Positions 7,246-15,039 of a stretch of DNA of 34,594 nt are shown here, piece by piece. Numbering within the stretch: the first letter of the stretch is position 1; every line of letters begins with the position of its first letter. The stretch comes from Thiogranum sp. Lineage in GTDB: Bacteria; Pseudomonadota; Gammaproteobacteria; DSM-19610. Location: assembly GCA_024102665.1 (NCBI GenBank), contig JAGFJP010000065.1, positions 1 through 34,594 of the forward strand, in the 5' to 3' direction. The notes under the pieces were generated by a model, which was given only the letters and a program-made list of their open reading frames with translations, made no database searches and was not told the origin of the DNA. The position numbers and the translations under genes were made by a program.

Positions 7246-8643
7246 TTAATTATCAAAACTTCCACCTAATGCCAGATAAAGATTCACGCGCTGCGCAATG
7301 CGTTCGTTCTGCAGACGCAGGCGTTGCATGCGCGCCTGATACAGTTCGACCTGTTGCACTTTCACCGCGCGCAGATCGATTTTGCCGACGCGGTACTGGG
7401 TCTCGGACAGCACCAGCGCCTGTTCGTTGTCCTGCACGGCGGCCGCAAGCAGCGGCTCGCGTCGCGCCAGAATGAATTCGCCGGTCAATGCGTTCTCCAC
7501 ATCGCCAAAAGCGGCCAGCGCCACGTCGCCGTACTGCGCCACCGCCTCCTGCTGCTCGGCGGTGCGGATTTCCACCTGCGCCTGCAGCTCGCCGCCGCGA
7601 AACAGCGGCGCGAGCAGCGAGGCGCCGAAGCTTCCGCGCGGATCGTCGCGGTCCTTCAACACCAGAAGATCGCTGGAGACCCAACTGGCGCTGGCCGTGA
7701 GACTGATGCTCGGCAGGCGCGCCGCCCTGGCCTCCTCAACAAGGTTGAAAGCCGCGGCAACGCGCCGCTCCGCCGCAATCACATCCGGACGCCGTTCCAG
7801 CAATGCCGCAGGCAGACCCGCCGGCACCGGCGGCAACGCGGCCGGCATCTGGTGCGGCACTTCGATCTCGGCGGCGGGATAACGCCCCAGCAGCAGCTCC
7901 AGCGCGCGCAGCGCCTGGGTGTAACTCTGTTCAAGCTGAAAAACGCTATCCTGCGCGAGGTGCAGATTCGCTTGCGCAATGGCCACGTCGCGGGCGTCGC
8001 CCGCGCCGATGCGCTGCCGTTCCCGGGCCAGTCGCAGCAGTTCTCGCGCAGCGTCCACCGTTTCCTCGCCCAGACCGCGCTGCAGCCACGCCTCGGTGGC
8101 GGTGTACCAGCTTTTCACCACCAACGCAGCCAGCGACTGGCGCGCATAGCTGAAGTCGTATGCGCTCGACATGTACTGGTATTGCGCAGCACTGCGGCCA
8201 GCACGGATGCGACCCCACACATCGAGTTCCCAGGCGGCCTTCAACACGCCGAGGTCGAGGCCACCGTCGGCGCCGGACTTGCTGCCGGTTTTGCCGATCA
8301 CCGACACCGTCGGGCTGAGCTGCGCGCCCGCGGTCTTCAGATAGCCCGCGGCCTGTTCGACGCGCGCAGCGGCCGCGCGCAGATCGCGGTTGTAAATCAG
8401 TGCCTCGTTGACCAGCGCCTCGAGTTGCGGATCGGCGAAACTGGACAGCCAGCTGTCCGCAAGCGGCGCCGTCGCGGCCTCCGGCGCACGCCATTGTTCC
8501 GGGATCGCGGCATGCTTCAGCGCCTGCTGGCGCAGTTCTTCCTCCGGCACCGGTTTAAGCGCGCAGGCGAGCAGGCCGGGCAGTACCACCAGTGCAATGC
8601 ACAGTGGTTTGCAGGCCCGGCCGAGGGAACGTGTGTACCTCAT
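7246..8643 (-). CDS. TolC/NodT-type outer-membrane efflux lipoprotein
   Basis: 465 residues. A type II signal peptide ends in a lipobox (LPGLLAC), so the mature protein is acylated at that cysteine and anchored in the outer membrane. The rest has two copies of the outer-membrane efflux repeat: the first includes LVNEALIYNRDLRAAAARVEQA and WELDVWGRIRAG, the second LLERRPDVIAAERRVAAAFNLVEEARAARLPSISLTAS and FRGGELQAQV, all hallmark segments of RND/EmrAB-type channels. The expected product is a trimeric exit duct. The ATG at 8643 overlaps the stop of the HlyD gene (ATGA), so it is translationally coupled to its adaptor. No pump permease is encoded next to it. Confidence 0.92.
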   Translation of the reverse strand: MRYTRSLGRACKPLCIALVVLPGLLACALKPVPEEELRQQALKHAAIPEQWRAPEAATAPLADSWLSSFADPQLEALVNEALIYNRDLRAAAARVEQAAGYLKTAGAQLSPTVSVIGKTGSKSGADGGLDLGVLKAAWELDVWGRIRAGRSAAQYQYMSSAYDFSYARQSLAALVVKSWYTATEAWLQRGLGEETVDAARELLRLARERQRIGAGDARDVAIAQANLHLAQDSVFQLEQSYTQALRALELLLGRYPAAEIEVPHQMPAALPPVPAGLPAALLERRPDVIAAERRVAAAFNLVEEARAARLPSISLTASASWVSSDLLVLKDRDDPRGSFGASLLAPLFRGGELQAQVEIRTAEQQEAVAQYGDVALAAFGDVENALTGEFILARREPLLAAAVQDNEQALVLSETQYRVGKIDLRAVKVQQVELYQARMQRLRLQNERIAQRVNLYLALGGSFDN

Positions 8644-9779
8644 CAGTGCAGCTTGGGAATGATGTAGTTGGTGTAGGAATCAACCCGCAGGATTACTTTG
8701 CGGATGATGTGGATCGCCGCCAGCTGATCGGTATAGATCGCCGCATGCCCCCTGGCGCCCGCGGCCAGAAACAGATCCTGGTGTCGCGGATCGATGTCCA
8801 GCTTGACCGCGAAGCGCCCGGGCGCGTCCGGCTGCACGCCGGTCTGCGGCACAACACCGCTCATCGTCAGTTGCCCCTGTCCCTGGGCCCAGACGATGGA
8901 ATCCACACTCGCCTTGATGACCTCGCCGGGGCGGGTGATGAGTGAAATCTCGGCCTCATTGCCCGGCGCCACCTGGTGCAGCTCATTCTGGTGGTAGAGC
9001 GCGATGACCTGGTAGTCCTGTTCCACGAAGCTCATGGCCGGCGCCACCGGGAACGGCACCACCACCGATCCCGGCCGCAGTTGCAGATTGATGACGTAGC
9101 CATCCGCCGGTGCATAGGTGGTGGTCTGCTCCAGGTCCCAGCGCGCCTTGGCAAGATCGGCCTTGAGCTTGGCCACCGACGCCTGATCGCCGTCGACGAT
9201 CGCCGCCAGTTGCGCGCGCACCTGGGCTTCGTTAGCCAGCGCCGTGGTGAACTGCGCGTCCAGTTCCGCCAGTTCCGCCTGCGCCGAGTCGAGATCGAAC
9301 TGGCTGCCGGCGCCGGAACTCACCAGTTCCTTGTTCTGCGCCACCCGCAGCCGCGCCAAATTGCGCCTGGCCTTGATGGAAGCGGTGCTGCCCACCGTGG
9401 ATTTGAGCTGCTCGCGCAGCTGCTCGGCCTGGCCTTCGGCTTCCGACAGCTGTGCTTCCAGCGACTTGACGTCGAGCTCGTAGGGCGTCGGGTCGATGCG
9501 AAACAGCACCTCGCCCTTCTGATAGAGACGGTTGCCCTCGATCGGCACGTCGATCACCCGGCCGCGCACCTGCGGCAGGATCTGCACCACGTACTTGATC
9601 ACCCGCACGTCGGCGGACGACGGCGCGAACACGTTGAGCAGCAGAATCAGCACCGTCAGCCCGACGATGGGAATGATCGCTACGATGACCTGAGACGCAG
9701 TGTTCCAGGGCAGCCACTTGAACTTGATGAAGATCAGCCAGACGAAGAAGGAGTAGATGCCAAGGAGTATGACTTCCAT
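8643..9779 (-). CDS. HlyD/EmrA-type membrane fusion protein (YiaV/YibH-like)
   Basis: 378 residues. An N-terminal hydrophobic helix pair (MEVILLGIYSFFVWLIFIKF, then IVAIIPIVGLTVLILLLNVF) anchors the protein in the inner membrane. It is followed by a lipoyl-like half (VQILPQVRGRVIDVPIEGNRLYQKGEVLFRIDP), a long coiled-coil hairpin (about residues 90-210), the second lipoyl half (YAPADGYVINLQLRPGSVV) and a beta-barrel region. This is the adaptor layout of tripartite pumps. The ATG at 9779 overlaps the stop of the DUF3302 gene (ATGA). In Escherichia coli the same pair is yiaW-yiaV. The transported compound is unknown. Confidence 0.9.
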   Translation of the reverse strand: MEVILLGIYSFFVWLIFIKFKWLPWNTASQVIVAIIPIVGLTVLILLLNVFAPSSADVRVIKYVVQILPQVRGRVIDVPIEGNRLYQKGEVLFRIDPTPYELDVKSLEAQLSEAEGQAEQLREQLKSTVGSTASIKARRNLARLRVAQNKELVSSGAGSQFDLDSAQAELAELDAQFTTALANEAQVRAQLAAIVDGDQASVAKLKADLAKARWDLEQTTTYAPADGYVINLQLRPGSVVVPFPVAPAMSFVEQDYQVIALYHQNELHQVAPGNEAEISLITRPGEVIKASVDSIVWAQGQGQLTMSGVVPQTGVQPDAPGRFAVKLDIDPRHQDLFLAAGARGHAAIYTDQLAAIHIIRKVILRVDSYTNYIIPKLH

Positions 9780-10396
9780 CAGACCGCCCCCCCCGGCTGG
9801 TCTGGCTGGCCCGGCTGCGCCGCTGCCCCCGGCACGGCGAGCCGGTCGCGTACCGCGCGCAGTTCCGGTGTCAGCAGGCCGCGCGCCGCGAGTTCGTCGA
9901 GTTCCTCGCGAACCACCGCCAGTTCGGTTTGCGAGAGCTTGCCCTCCTGCGCCTTCTCGGCGGCCTCCTTGAAGTAGTTCTCGTGTTTGTCGGTGCCGTA
10001 GGCGAGCTTGTAGCCGATAGGCTTGGTATACGCCCACAGCCAGGCAATCGGCCAGAGCATGCCGCCGAATACCAGCGACAGCAGGCACAGCGTCTTGATG
10101 GCCGTCTGCTGGGGATGATGGCGCTTTTCGGCGATCTTTTCCGGCAGCACATGCACCATCCAGAACAGGCCGATCACGGCCACCGGCACAATTAACAACA
10201 CCACGACGGCAAGCACATCCGCGGCCTTGTCGAGCGCCTCGCCCGCCAGGAAGCTCGCCCGTGCGGTGAAGGGCGTGCCCAGCAGGGTCAACAGCATCGC
10301 GAGACAGATTCGCCCGCGGCCGCGCCGGCCGCAGGCACATGACAGCGGCGCGGCGCGAGCCGCCCCGCGCCGCGGACGCAGAACGGTCAGCGGCAT
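9779..10396 (-). CDS. DUF3302 inner-membrane protein (YiaW-like)
   Basis: About 205 residues from the ATG at 10396; a later ATG (MLLTLLGTPFT, about 10297) is also possible. The N-terminus is strongly basic and followed by a hydrophobic stretch with an apparent signal cleavage region (GTPFTARASF). Then come two membrane helices (VLAVVVLLIVPVAVIGLFWMV and ALCLLSLVFGGMLWPIAW-like) and the DUF3302 signature WAYTKPIGYKLAYGTDKHE. The C-terminal part is charged, helical and ends in a Gly/Pro/Gln tail. DUF3302 proteins accompany EmrA/HlyD adaptors and may stand in for the pump partner. The stop overlaps the hlyD start. Confidence 0.8.
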   Translation of the reverse strand: MPLTVLRPRRGAARAAPLSCACGRRGRGRICLAMLLTLLGTPFTARASFLAGEALDKAADVLAVVVLLIVPVAVIGLFWMVHVLPEKIAEKRHHPQQTAIKTLCLLSLVFGGMLWPIAWLWAYTKPIGYKLAYGTDKHENYFKEAAEKAQEGKLSQTELAVVREELDELAARGLLTPELRAVRDRLAVPGAAAQPGQPDQPGGAV

Positions 10397-10558
10397 GGAC
10401 TTCGCTCCCGATATCCGTTGTGGAACACACTCATGGATTGCACGACCGGGCACCTCCCTATCATGCCTGGCAGGGAATCACATTGTGTCCTGATGTGACG
10501 CCCACGGTAGCCAGGCGGCGCGGTGGATGACAAACAGTTTCCGGCGCATGCCGGCACC

Positions 10559-10589
10559 AGTCTATTGGACCTTGGTCCAATCAGCACAA
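10559..10589 (-). promoter_or_regulatory. Dyad operator site 1 upstream of efflux operon
   Basis: The 18-bp sequence ATTGGACCTTGGTCCAAT (10564-10581) has perfect 8-bp arms around a TT centre. On the minus strand a -10-like TAGACT (10564-10559) directly follows it and a -35-like TTGTGC (10589-10584) precedes it, 19 bp apart, so the dyad fills the spacer. It lies about 165 bp before the DUF3302 start at 10396. It is the most symmetric of five similar sites in the window. Confidence 0.55.
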
Positions 10590-10637
10590 TGCTCTGCGCG
10601 TCATGTTGGCCTGACAGGCGCGGCGCAAGCCCTCCAT

Positions 10638-11024
10638 TCAGTGCAGGCGTATCGCGGCGCTGGTGGCACCCTGTATCGCCGAGAGCAGCTGTTGTTCGGA
10701 GAACGGTTTGTGCAGGAACGCCGCCGCGCCGGCCGCCAGGGCGCGCTGTTCAGCGTCCGGATCGTCGTGGGCGGTTATGAACACGATCGGTACACGCAGA
10801 CCACGTGCGGCCAGGGAGGACTGCACATCCAGCCCGCTCATGGACGGCATGTACAAGTCCAGTATGAGGCAGTCCGGCAGATCATTTTTGACGCCATCCA
10901 GAAACGCGCTGCCCGAGTCGTACACCCGGACGTCCATGCCGGCGACGCGCAGCAGGCGGCTGACGGCCCTGCGCACGGAGTCGTCATCGTCCACTAACGC
11001 GACATGCAGATCAGGGAGGCGCAT
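10638..11024 (-). CDS. Single-domain response regulator (receiver only)
   Basis: 128 residues forming one complete CheY-like receiver and nothing else. The acidic pocket is DDDD at 12-15, the phospho-acceptor is Asp56 (DCLILDLYMP), the switch Thr is Thr84 (FITAHDD) and the conserved Lys is Lys106 (FLHKPF). With no output domain it must act by protein contact or as a phosphate sink. It lies downstream of a FixJ-type regulator and histidine kinase on the same strand, separated by 117 bp with its own dyad site. It probably exchanges phosphate with that kinase, like other receiver-only partners of FixLJ-type systems. Start ATG 11024. Confidence 0.9.
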   Translation of the reverse strand: MRLPDLHVALVDDDDSVRRAVSRLLRVAGMDVRVYDSGSAFLDGVKNDLPDCLILDLYMPSMSGLDVQSSLAARGLRVPIVFITAHDDPDAEQRALAAGAAAFLHKPFSEQQLLSAIQGATSAAIRLH

Positions 11025-11095
11025 GGAAGAACCCTGTCACCCTTGTGAGAATTGCAACAAGGTAATGAAACTATCAGTGCCGGGCTGCGTTGGCT

Positions 11096-11113
11096 ATTGG
11101 GCTTTAGTCCTAT
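11096..11113 (-). promoter_or_regulatory. Dyad operator site 2 upstream of lone receiver gene
   Basis: ATTGGGCTTTAGTCCTAT (11096-11113) matches the shared dyad (GGNCTTTNGTCC core). Outer arms TTGGC and GCCAA (11091-11119 region) extend the symmetry. It is centred about 80 bp before the receiver gene start at 11024, in the 117-bp gap after the FixJ-type gene. A weak -10-like GATAGT lies further downstream on the minus strand. Binding is inferred. Confidence 0.45.
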
Positions 11114-11141
11114 GCCAATGCCCGGTGCGTCGGCGGGAGCT

Positions 11142-11816
11142 TCAGGAAAGCGTGCGGGCTGGCGGGGACGGCTCGGCAGCGCTTCGGGTGCGAGCGCCGG
11201 TTTCCGGACCGACATGCTCGCAGATGCGCACCAGTTCAGCGACTGATTTCACACCGGTCTTTTCCATGATATGCGCACGGTGCACTTTCACGGTCTTTTC
11301 ACAAATGCCGAGTTCGGCGGCAATCTGTTTGTTGAGCAGACCGGCGACCACACCGCCCAGGACTTCGCGTTCGCGCTGCGTGAGACTGCTGATGCGCGCG
11401 CGCTCGGCCGCCAGCGTCCGATCGCGGCTGCGTTGAGCGGCGTTGATCTGCAGCGCATTCGCGACGGCTCCCAGAAGTGTATCCGCATCGCAGGGTTTGG
11501 TCAGGAAATCCACGGCGCCCGCACGCATGGCACACACCGTCATCGGGATATCGCCATGGCCGGTAATGAAGACGATGGATGGCCCGTGCTCCAGCTGCTC
11601 CAGGGCGGTCTGCAGTTCCAGGCCATTGAGGTCCGGCAGCTGCACGTCGAGCACCAGGCAACCGATGTCGTCCATATCCGGGTACTGGAGGAATTCCTGC
11701 GCGCAGGCGAAAGTCTGCGCCTGATGGCCGGCCGACCTCAGCAGGCGGACAAGCGCCTGACGCACGGACGCATCGTCATCGATTACGGCTACATTCGGGT
11801 GGGTTGTCACGTTCAT
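11142..11816 (-). CDS. FixJ/NarL-family response regulator
   Basis: 224 residues: an N-terminal receiver with acidic residues DDD (13-15), phospho-acceptor Asp57 (CLVLDVQLP), Thr85 (FITGHGD) and Lys107 (FLTKPC), then a LuxR-type helix-turn-helix at about 150-205 (LTQREREVLGGVVAGLLNKQIAAELGI...VKVHRAHIMEKTGVKSVAELV). The GHGDIPM segment is typical of the FixJ/TtrR/StyR group. It is a DNA-binding transcription regulator activated by phosphorylation. Its ATG overlaps the stop of the histidine kinase gene (ATGA), so these two form a pair. It is the obvious local candidate to bind the repeated dyads in this window, which is a hypothesis. Confidence 0.93.
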   Translation of the reverse strand: MNVTTHPNVAVIDDDASVRQALVRLLRSAGHQAQTFACAQEFLQYPDMDDIGCLVLDVQLPDLNGLELQTALEQLEHGPSIVFITGHGDIPMTVCAMRAGAVDFLTKPCDADTLLGAVANALQINAAQRSRDRTLAAERARISSLTQREREVLGGVVAGLLNKQIAAELGICEKTVKVHRAHIMEKTGVKSVAELVRICEHVGPETGARTRSAAEPSPPARTLS

Positions 11817-13606
11817 ACCTGTCTCTCCGCAACGATCGGCAGCACAAACTGCACGGTCGCTCCCTGATCTGCATTGTCACTGGCCCAGATACGCCCGCCG
11901 TGCGACTCGATGATCGAGCGACACAGCGCCAGCCCCATTCCCAGCCCCTGGCTCTTGGTACTATAGAAGCTGTCGAAGATTCTGTCGTGCTGGTTCGGTG
12001 GCAGCCCGGGGCCGGAATCACGCACCGCGACCCGCGCCTGCCCATCCCCGTCCGTGGCGACGGAAACCAGTAAATGGCGTTGACCGGCGGGGCTCCCGTC
12101 GAGCGCGTCCAGAGCATTCATGACCAGGTTGAGCATAACCTGCTCGATCTGCACCTTGTCCGCAAACACCTTCGAGTCGTCATCCAGTCTGCACTCGCAA
12201 TGGACGCCCCGCCTGAGGGTTTCATCGCGCATGAGATCGAGCGCCTCGGTTACGGCGTCGGCGAGCGCGATCGGTTCGCGGGCAGCGCCTTTTTGCCGCA
12301 GCATGGCGCGCAGTCCGCCGATGATGGCGATGGCCCGTTCGTCGTCGCGCACGATGTCCTGCAGGATGTCCCGGCATTCATCCAGGGCGTCCCCGCCCTG
12401 TTCCATGAAACGCAGCCCCGCCTGTGCATTGCTGAGCATCGCCGTCAGGGGCTGGCTCAGTTCGTGCGCCAGCGAAGTACTGAGTGCACTGACGCGCGCC
12501 ACGCGATCGGCGTGCAGCACCTGTTCGCGCAGCGCGTCCATCTCCCTGGCCAGCTGGCGCGCATGCGTGACGTCTGTGGATGCGCCGCCCAGCGCCTGCG
12601 GCATGCCCTCGGGCGTGAGGACGGGAAATTTGATGGTGAGAAAGTGCCGGGTCTCGCCGTCGACATCGACGCTTTCGTCGAACTGAGCAGGCCTGCATTC
12701 CTGCAGCACACGGCTGTCGTTGAAACGTAATGTCTCGGCCTGCGCCGCCGGGAAAAGATCATAATCGGACTTGCCCGTCACGGCCGCGTCGCCGATGTGG
12801 AACCTCTCCCTGAACTGGCGATTGACCAGCAGATAGCGGCCCTGCAGATCCTTCAGATAGACGACCGCCGGAACGTTATCCAGCATGGCCTGCATTTGCC
12901 GTTCCGTCTCGTGCAAGGCGTGGAGCAGACTCTGGTTCATCATGAACACCAGGGCCAGAAAACCGAACTCGGCGGTGTGGGTGAACTGGACGACACCGCT
13001 GTTGACCAGCCTGTTGAAGAGAACAAAGCCCATGAACACGGCTATGGCGCCGGCCAGCGCCAGCGCCTGACGCCGCTCGCCACGTCGCAGCTGTCGCCAT
13101 GATGCATACAGGCTGTAGGCGAAAACCAGAAACATCCCGAGCCAGCCGATCTGGTACCAGTCGCCGTGCTGGTGCACCCGCAGGTCCGCAACGCGCTCAC
13201 CCCAGGGCAGCTCGAGGTAGCTGAACTCCGGAAACCCTGTGAAGCTCAGACCGTAAGGCAGGCGCAGATTCGCCACCATCACGGTTAGCAGTAACAGATT
13301 CAGCACTGCCGGCAACCACAGGGCACGCTGCCCCGTATAAGCGCGAACAAACCAGGGCAGTATGATAAAAATGATCGCGGCGAAAGAAACTTCCACACGC
13401 CGCGCATCGATCAGTTCCTGCGCCGAATCGGTCTGGTAGGAGATGGTCTTCGCCACCACGTAGGCCGCAATGATCGCGCACAGCAGCGCGAACAACAGGT
13501 GAGTGCGCTCAGCGGGGCGCCGCCATGCGATGATGGCATGATGCATTGCGGTGTAAGCGGTTATGCCCGTCAGGCCGTAAAGTAAAGGGATGAGAATGCT
13601 GTTCAT
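11813..13606 (-). CDS. Membrane PAS-domain sensor histidine kinase
   Basis: 597 residues. Residues 1-225 contain about seven hydrophobic segments, a multi-helix membrane sensor region. A PAS domain follows (about 235-350; MLDNVPAVVYLKDLQGRYLLVNRQF, GKSDYDLFP) with a PAC-like end (LGGASTDVTHA). The dimerisation/phospho-acceptor box has His381 (SLAHELSQPLTAMLSNAQAG), and the ATPase domain shows the N box (LNLVMNALDAL), G1 (VRDSGPGLPP) and G2 (GLGMGLALCRSIIESHGGRI). It resembles FixL/TodS-type kinases that pair with FixJ-like regulators. No haem-binding motif is evident; the signal is unknown. A dyad site lies about 350 bp upstream. Confidence 0.93.
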   Translation of the reverse strand: MNSILIPLLYGLTGITAYTAMHHAIIAWRRPAERTHLLFALLCAIIAAYVVAKTISYQTDSAQELIDARRVEVSFAAIIFIILPWFVRAYTGQRALWLPAVLNLLLLTVMVANLRLPYGLSFTGFPEFSYLELPWGERVADLRVHQHGDWYQIGWLGMFLVFAYSLYASWRQLRRGERRQALALAGAIAVFMGFVLFNRLVNSGVVQFTHTAEFGFLALVFMMNQSLLHALHETERQMQAMLDNVPAVVYLKDLQGRYLLVNRQFRERFHIGDAAVTGKSDYDLFPAAQAETLRFNDSRVLQECRPAQFDESVDVDGETRHFLTIKFPVLTPEGMPQALGGASTDVTHARQLAREMDALREQVLHADRVARVSALSTSLAHELSQPLTAMLSNAQAGLRFMEQGGDALDECRDILQDIVRDDERAIAIIGGLRAMLRQKGAAREPIALADAVTEALDLMRDETLRRGVHCECRLDDDSKVFADKVQIEQVMLNLVMNALDALDGSPAGQRHLLVSVATDGDGQARVAVRDSGPGLPPNQHDRIFDSFYSTKSQGLGMGLALCRSIIESHGGRIWASDNADQGATVQFVLPIVAERQV

Positions 13607-13886
13607 ATTCCTGCCGCTGCCAGCCGCGCCTGCTGTCGGGTGCGCGTGACCGTCAACAGATGAAGTCTCGATTCAACCGGCATACCCCGATGCGGGACAA
13701 GCCACGGCCAGGTCATCCGAAGCATTATCACCGCCAGGCAGGTTACGCCACTCCTCTGCAGTCATTTTTTTCATTTCTGCAACCACCCGTCGCGAACCGC
13801 GCCGCTTATCCCAAGTGTAGGACAGGATTCGCGCGCGGCCGCCTGGCGCGGCCGTACCATACTAGAAGGACAACCTCTTGACCACC

Positions 13887-13900
13887 TTGATCCAGGTCAG
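13887..13900. promoter_or_regulatory. FNR/Anr-like binding site
   Basis: TTGATCCAGGTCAG matches the Anr/FNR consensus TTGAT-N4-RTCAA at all positions but the last. It lies about 135 bp before the AraC-type gene start (14036) and 280 bp before the kinase gene on the other strand. It suggests oxygen-linked control of one of them. A single site with one mismatch may be chance. Confidence 0.35.
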
Positions 13901-13955
13901 GCCAATACGGTTATGTCCGGCCACTGTTCGCTACCCGCATGGTGCCAGCAATCCT

Positions 13956-13973
13956 GTAGGCACAAAGTCCAAT
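13956..13973 (-). promoter_or_regulatory. Dyad operator site 3 between kinase and AraC-type genes
   Basis: On the minus strand this reads ATTGGACTTTGTGCCTAC, the same motif as the other dyads but with GTG in place of GGT in the right half. It is embedded in a 43-nt block (13960-14002) repeated at 21325-21367. A weak -10-like CAGGAT abuts it on the minus strand. It lies about 65 bp before the AraC-type start on the plus strand and 350 bp before the kinase start on the minus strand; which gene it serves is open. Confidence 0.4.
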
Positions 13974-14002
13974 TGCGACGACCGGGGCTGCGCAGCAGGC
14001 TT
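13960..14002. repeat. 43-nt dispersed repeat, copy A
   Basis: Shares 36 of 43 positions with 21325-21367, including an unbroken 20-nt match at its start (13960-13979) and a final AGCAGGCTT. Both copies are intergenic and contain the operator-like dyad at the same place. The second half can form a small hairpin (GCTGCGCAGC). See findings. Confidence 0.65.
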
Positions 14003-14035
14003 TACGGCAGACATCCACTGATAACGGCGGTCGCC

Positions 14036-15013
14036 ATGAAGATGCCGAATCCTGCGCTGTTCCCTGCCGGATTTGTAACGCGCCATTCGACAAACGATTT
14101 CAGGGAACTTGTCAGTCTCGCGCCGCCCTGGGGGCGGCTGTATCGGAAAATCCGGCCCGGTCCGTGCGCGGGATGGGGCAGCCTCGCCAACACCGCCCAT
14201 TTGCAGGCCGGTGAGCAGTGTCTCAGCGCCGGCATTGCGATTTCCGGGCAGACGCCCGAGCGCTGCTGGACATTCGTCTTGCCGCTGGGCGGCAGCACGC
14301 GCGGTCGCGTGCAGGGGGTCCCCGTCGCCGGGGACGAACTCTGCGTGATTCCGGAAGACAAGGATTTTCACTGGTGGTCAAACGACCCGTTGCGCTGGTT
14401 ATCGGTGTCGGTCTGCGCGGCGCGGTTGAAGGCGCATGCGCAGCTTTCCCGCAACGACGCATTCTGGACCCAGGCGCTTCAGGGGCGGGTGGCGCTCGGC
14501 GCCGGTGGCGGTATCCGTCTGGCGAGACGCTGGCGCAAACTGAACAGCCTGATCATGAACCGCCCGGATCTGTTGAACGATGCCGGGCGCGCAAGTCGCA
14601 TCGAACGCGCCTTTCTGGAAGGGATGACGCGTTTCGTGAAGGCGGACGCGGCCCCGCGCAGACTGACGCAGCGTACCCGCATCGCACGGGCCGCACAGGC
14701 CTACCTGCACACGCGCTGTCATCGTCCGGTCAGCGTCGAGGAGCTCTGCGCCGCAGTGGGCGTGCCGGCACGCACGCTGCATCTTGCCTTTCATGAGGCC
14801 TATGGTATGCCACCGGGACATTACATGAAGCTGCACCGTCTCAATGAAGCCCATCAGGCGCTGCTGCAGGGCGGCGCGACAGCCACCGTCAGCCAGATCG
14901 CCATGGATTGCGGATTCCTGCACCTGGGCCGTTTCGCCGTCGACTACCACGCCCTTTTCGGCGAGACGCCTTCGGAAACGGCGGCCGGTCGCAAGTCCCG
15001 CAAGGCGGCCTGA
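14036..15013 (+). CDS. AraC-family transcriptional regulator
   Basis: 325 residues. The N-terminal ~215 residues are a sensing domain of beta-rich type (LQAGEQCLSAGIAISGQ, CWTFVLPLGG, DELCVIPEDKDFHWWS); the C-terminal ~100 residues hold the double helix-turn-helix of the AraC family (VSVEELCAAVGVPARTLHLAF...YGMPPGHYMKLHRLNEAHQALL...TVSQIAMDCGFLHLGRFAVDYHALFGETPSE). The domain order and GETPSET end resemble EutR-like regulators, but no ethanolamine genes are present and the effector is unknown. ATG 14036 is preferred because the longer upstream frame (from 13913) runs through the repeat and operator region. It is transcribed away from the kinase gene and towards the DUF3604 gene. Confidence 0.9.
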   Translation: MKMPNPALFPAGFVTRHSTNDFRELVSLAPPWGRLYRKIRPGPCAGWGSLANTAHLQAGEQCLSAGIAISGQTPERCWTFVLPLGGSTRGRVQGVPVAGDELCVIPEDKDFHWWSNDPLRWLSVSVCAARLKAHAQLSRNDAFWTQALQGRVALGAGGGIRLARRWRKLNSLIMNRPDLLNDAGRASRIERAFLEGMTRFVKADAAPRRLTQRTRIARAAQAYLHTRCHRPVSVEELCAAVGVPARTLHLAFHEAYGMPPGHYMKLHRLNEAHQALLQGGATATVSQIAMDCGFLHLGRFAVDYHALFGETPSETAAGRKSRKAA

Positions 15014-15039
15014 AAGACCGCAACGCCCGCTACCGCGAA

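Larger units (their letters stand above)
13607..14035. other. Intergenic region between divergent kinase and AraC-type genes
   Basis: A 429-bp stretch without a convincing gene. It holds an FNR/Anr-like half-perfect dyad at 13887-13900, the dyad site at 13956-13973 and a 43-nt repeat shared with 21325-21367. A GC-rich segment at about 13820-13855 contains near-repeats of GCGCGGCCG. Short open frames here are basic or Cys-rich and look non-coding. The region probably carries promoters for both flanking genes. Confidence 0.5.

Noticed and set aside
7324..8667. 447-codon plus-strand open frame opposite the TolC-type gene
   Set aside because: It is antisense to a clear outer-membrane efflux protein; the translated sequence is rich in Arg/Gln/His and has no family features.
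13913..14035. Longer N-terminus for the AraC-type gene, and a short minus-strand frame here similar to one at about 21340
   Set aside because: The upstream codons cross the DNA repeat and dyad site. The similarity between the minus-strand translations at 13960 and 21325 follows from the DNA repeat itself, with no ribosome site or conserved reading frame.
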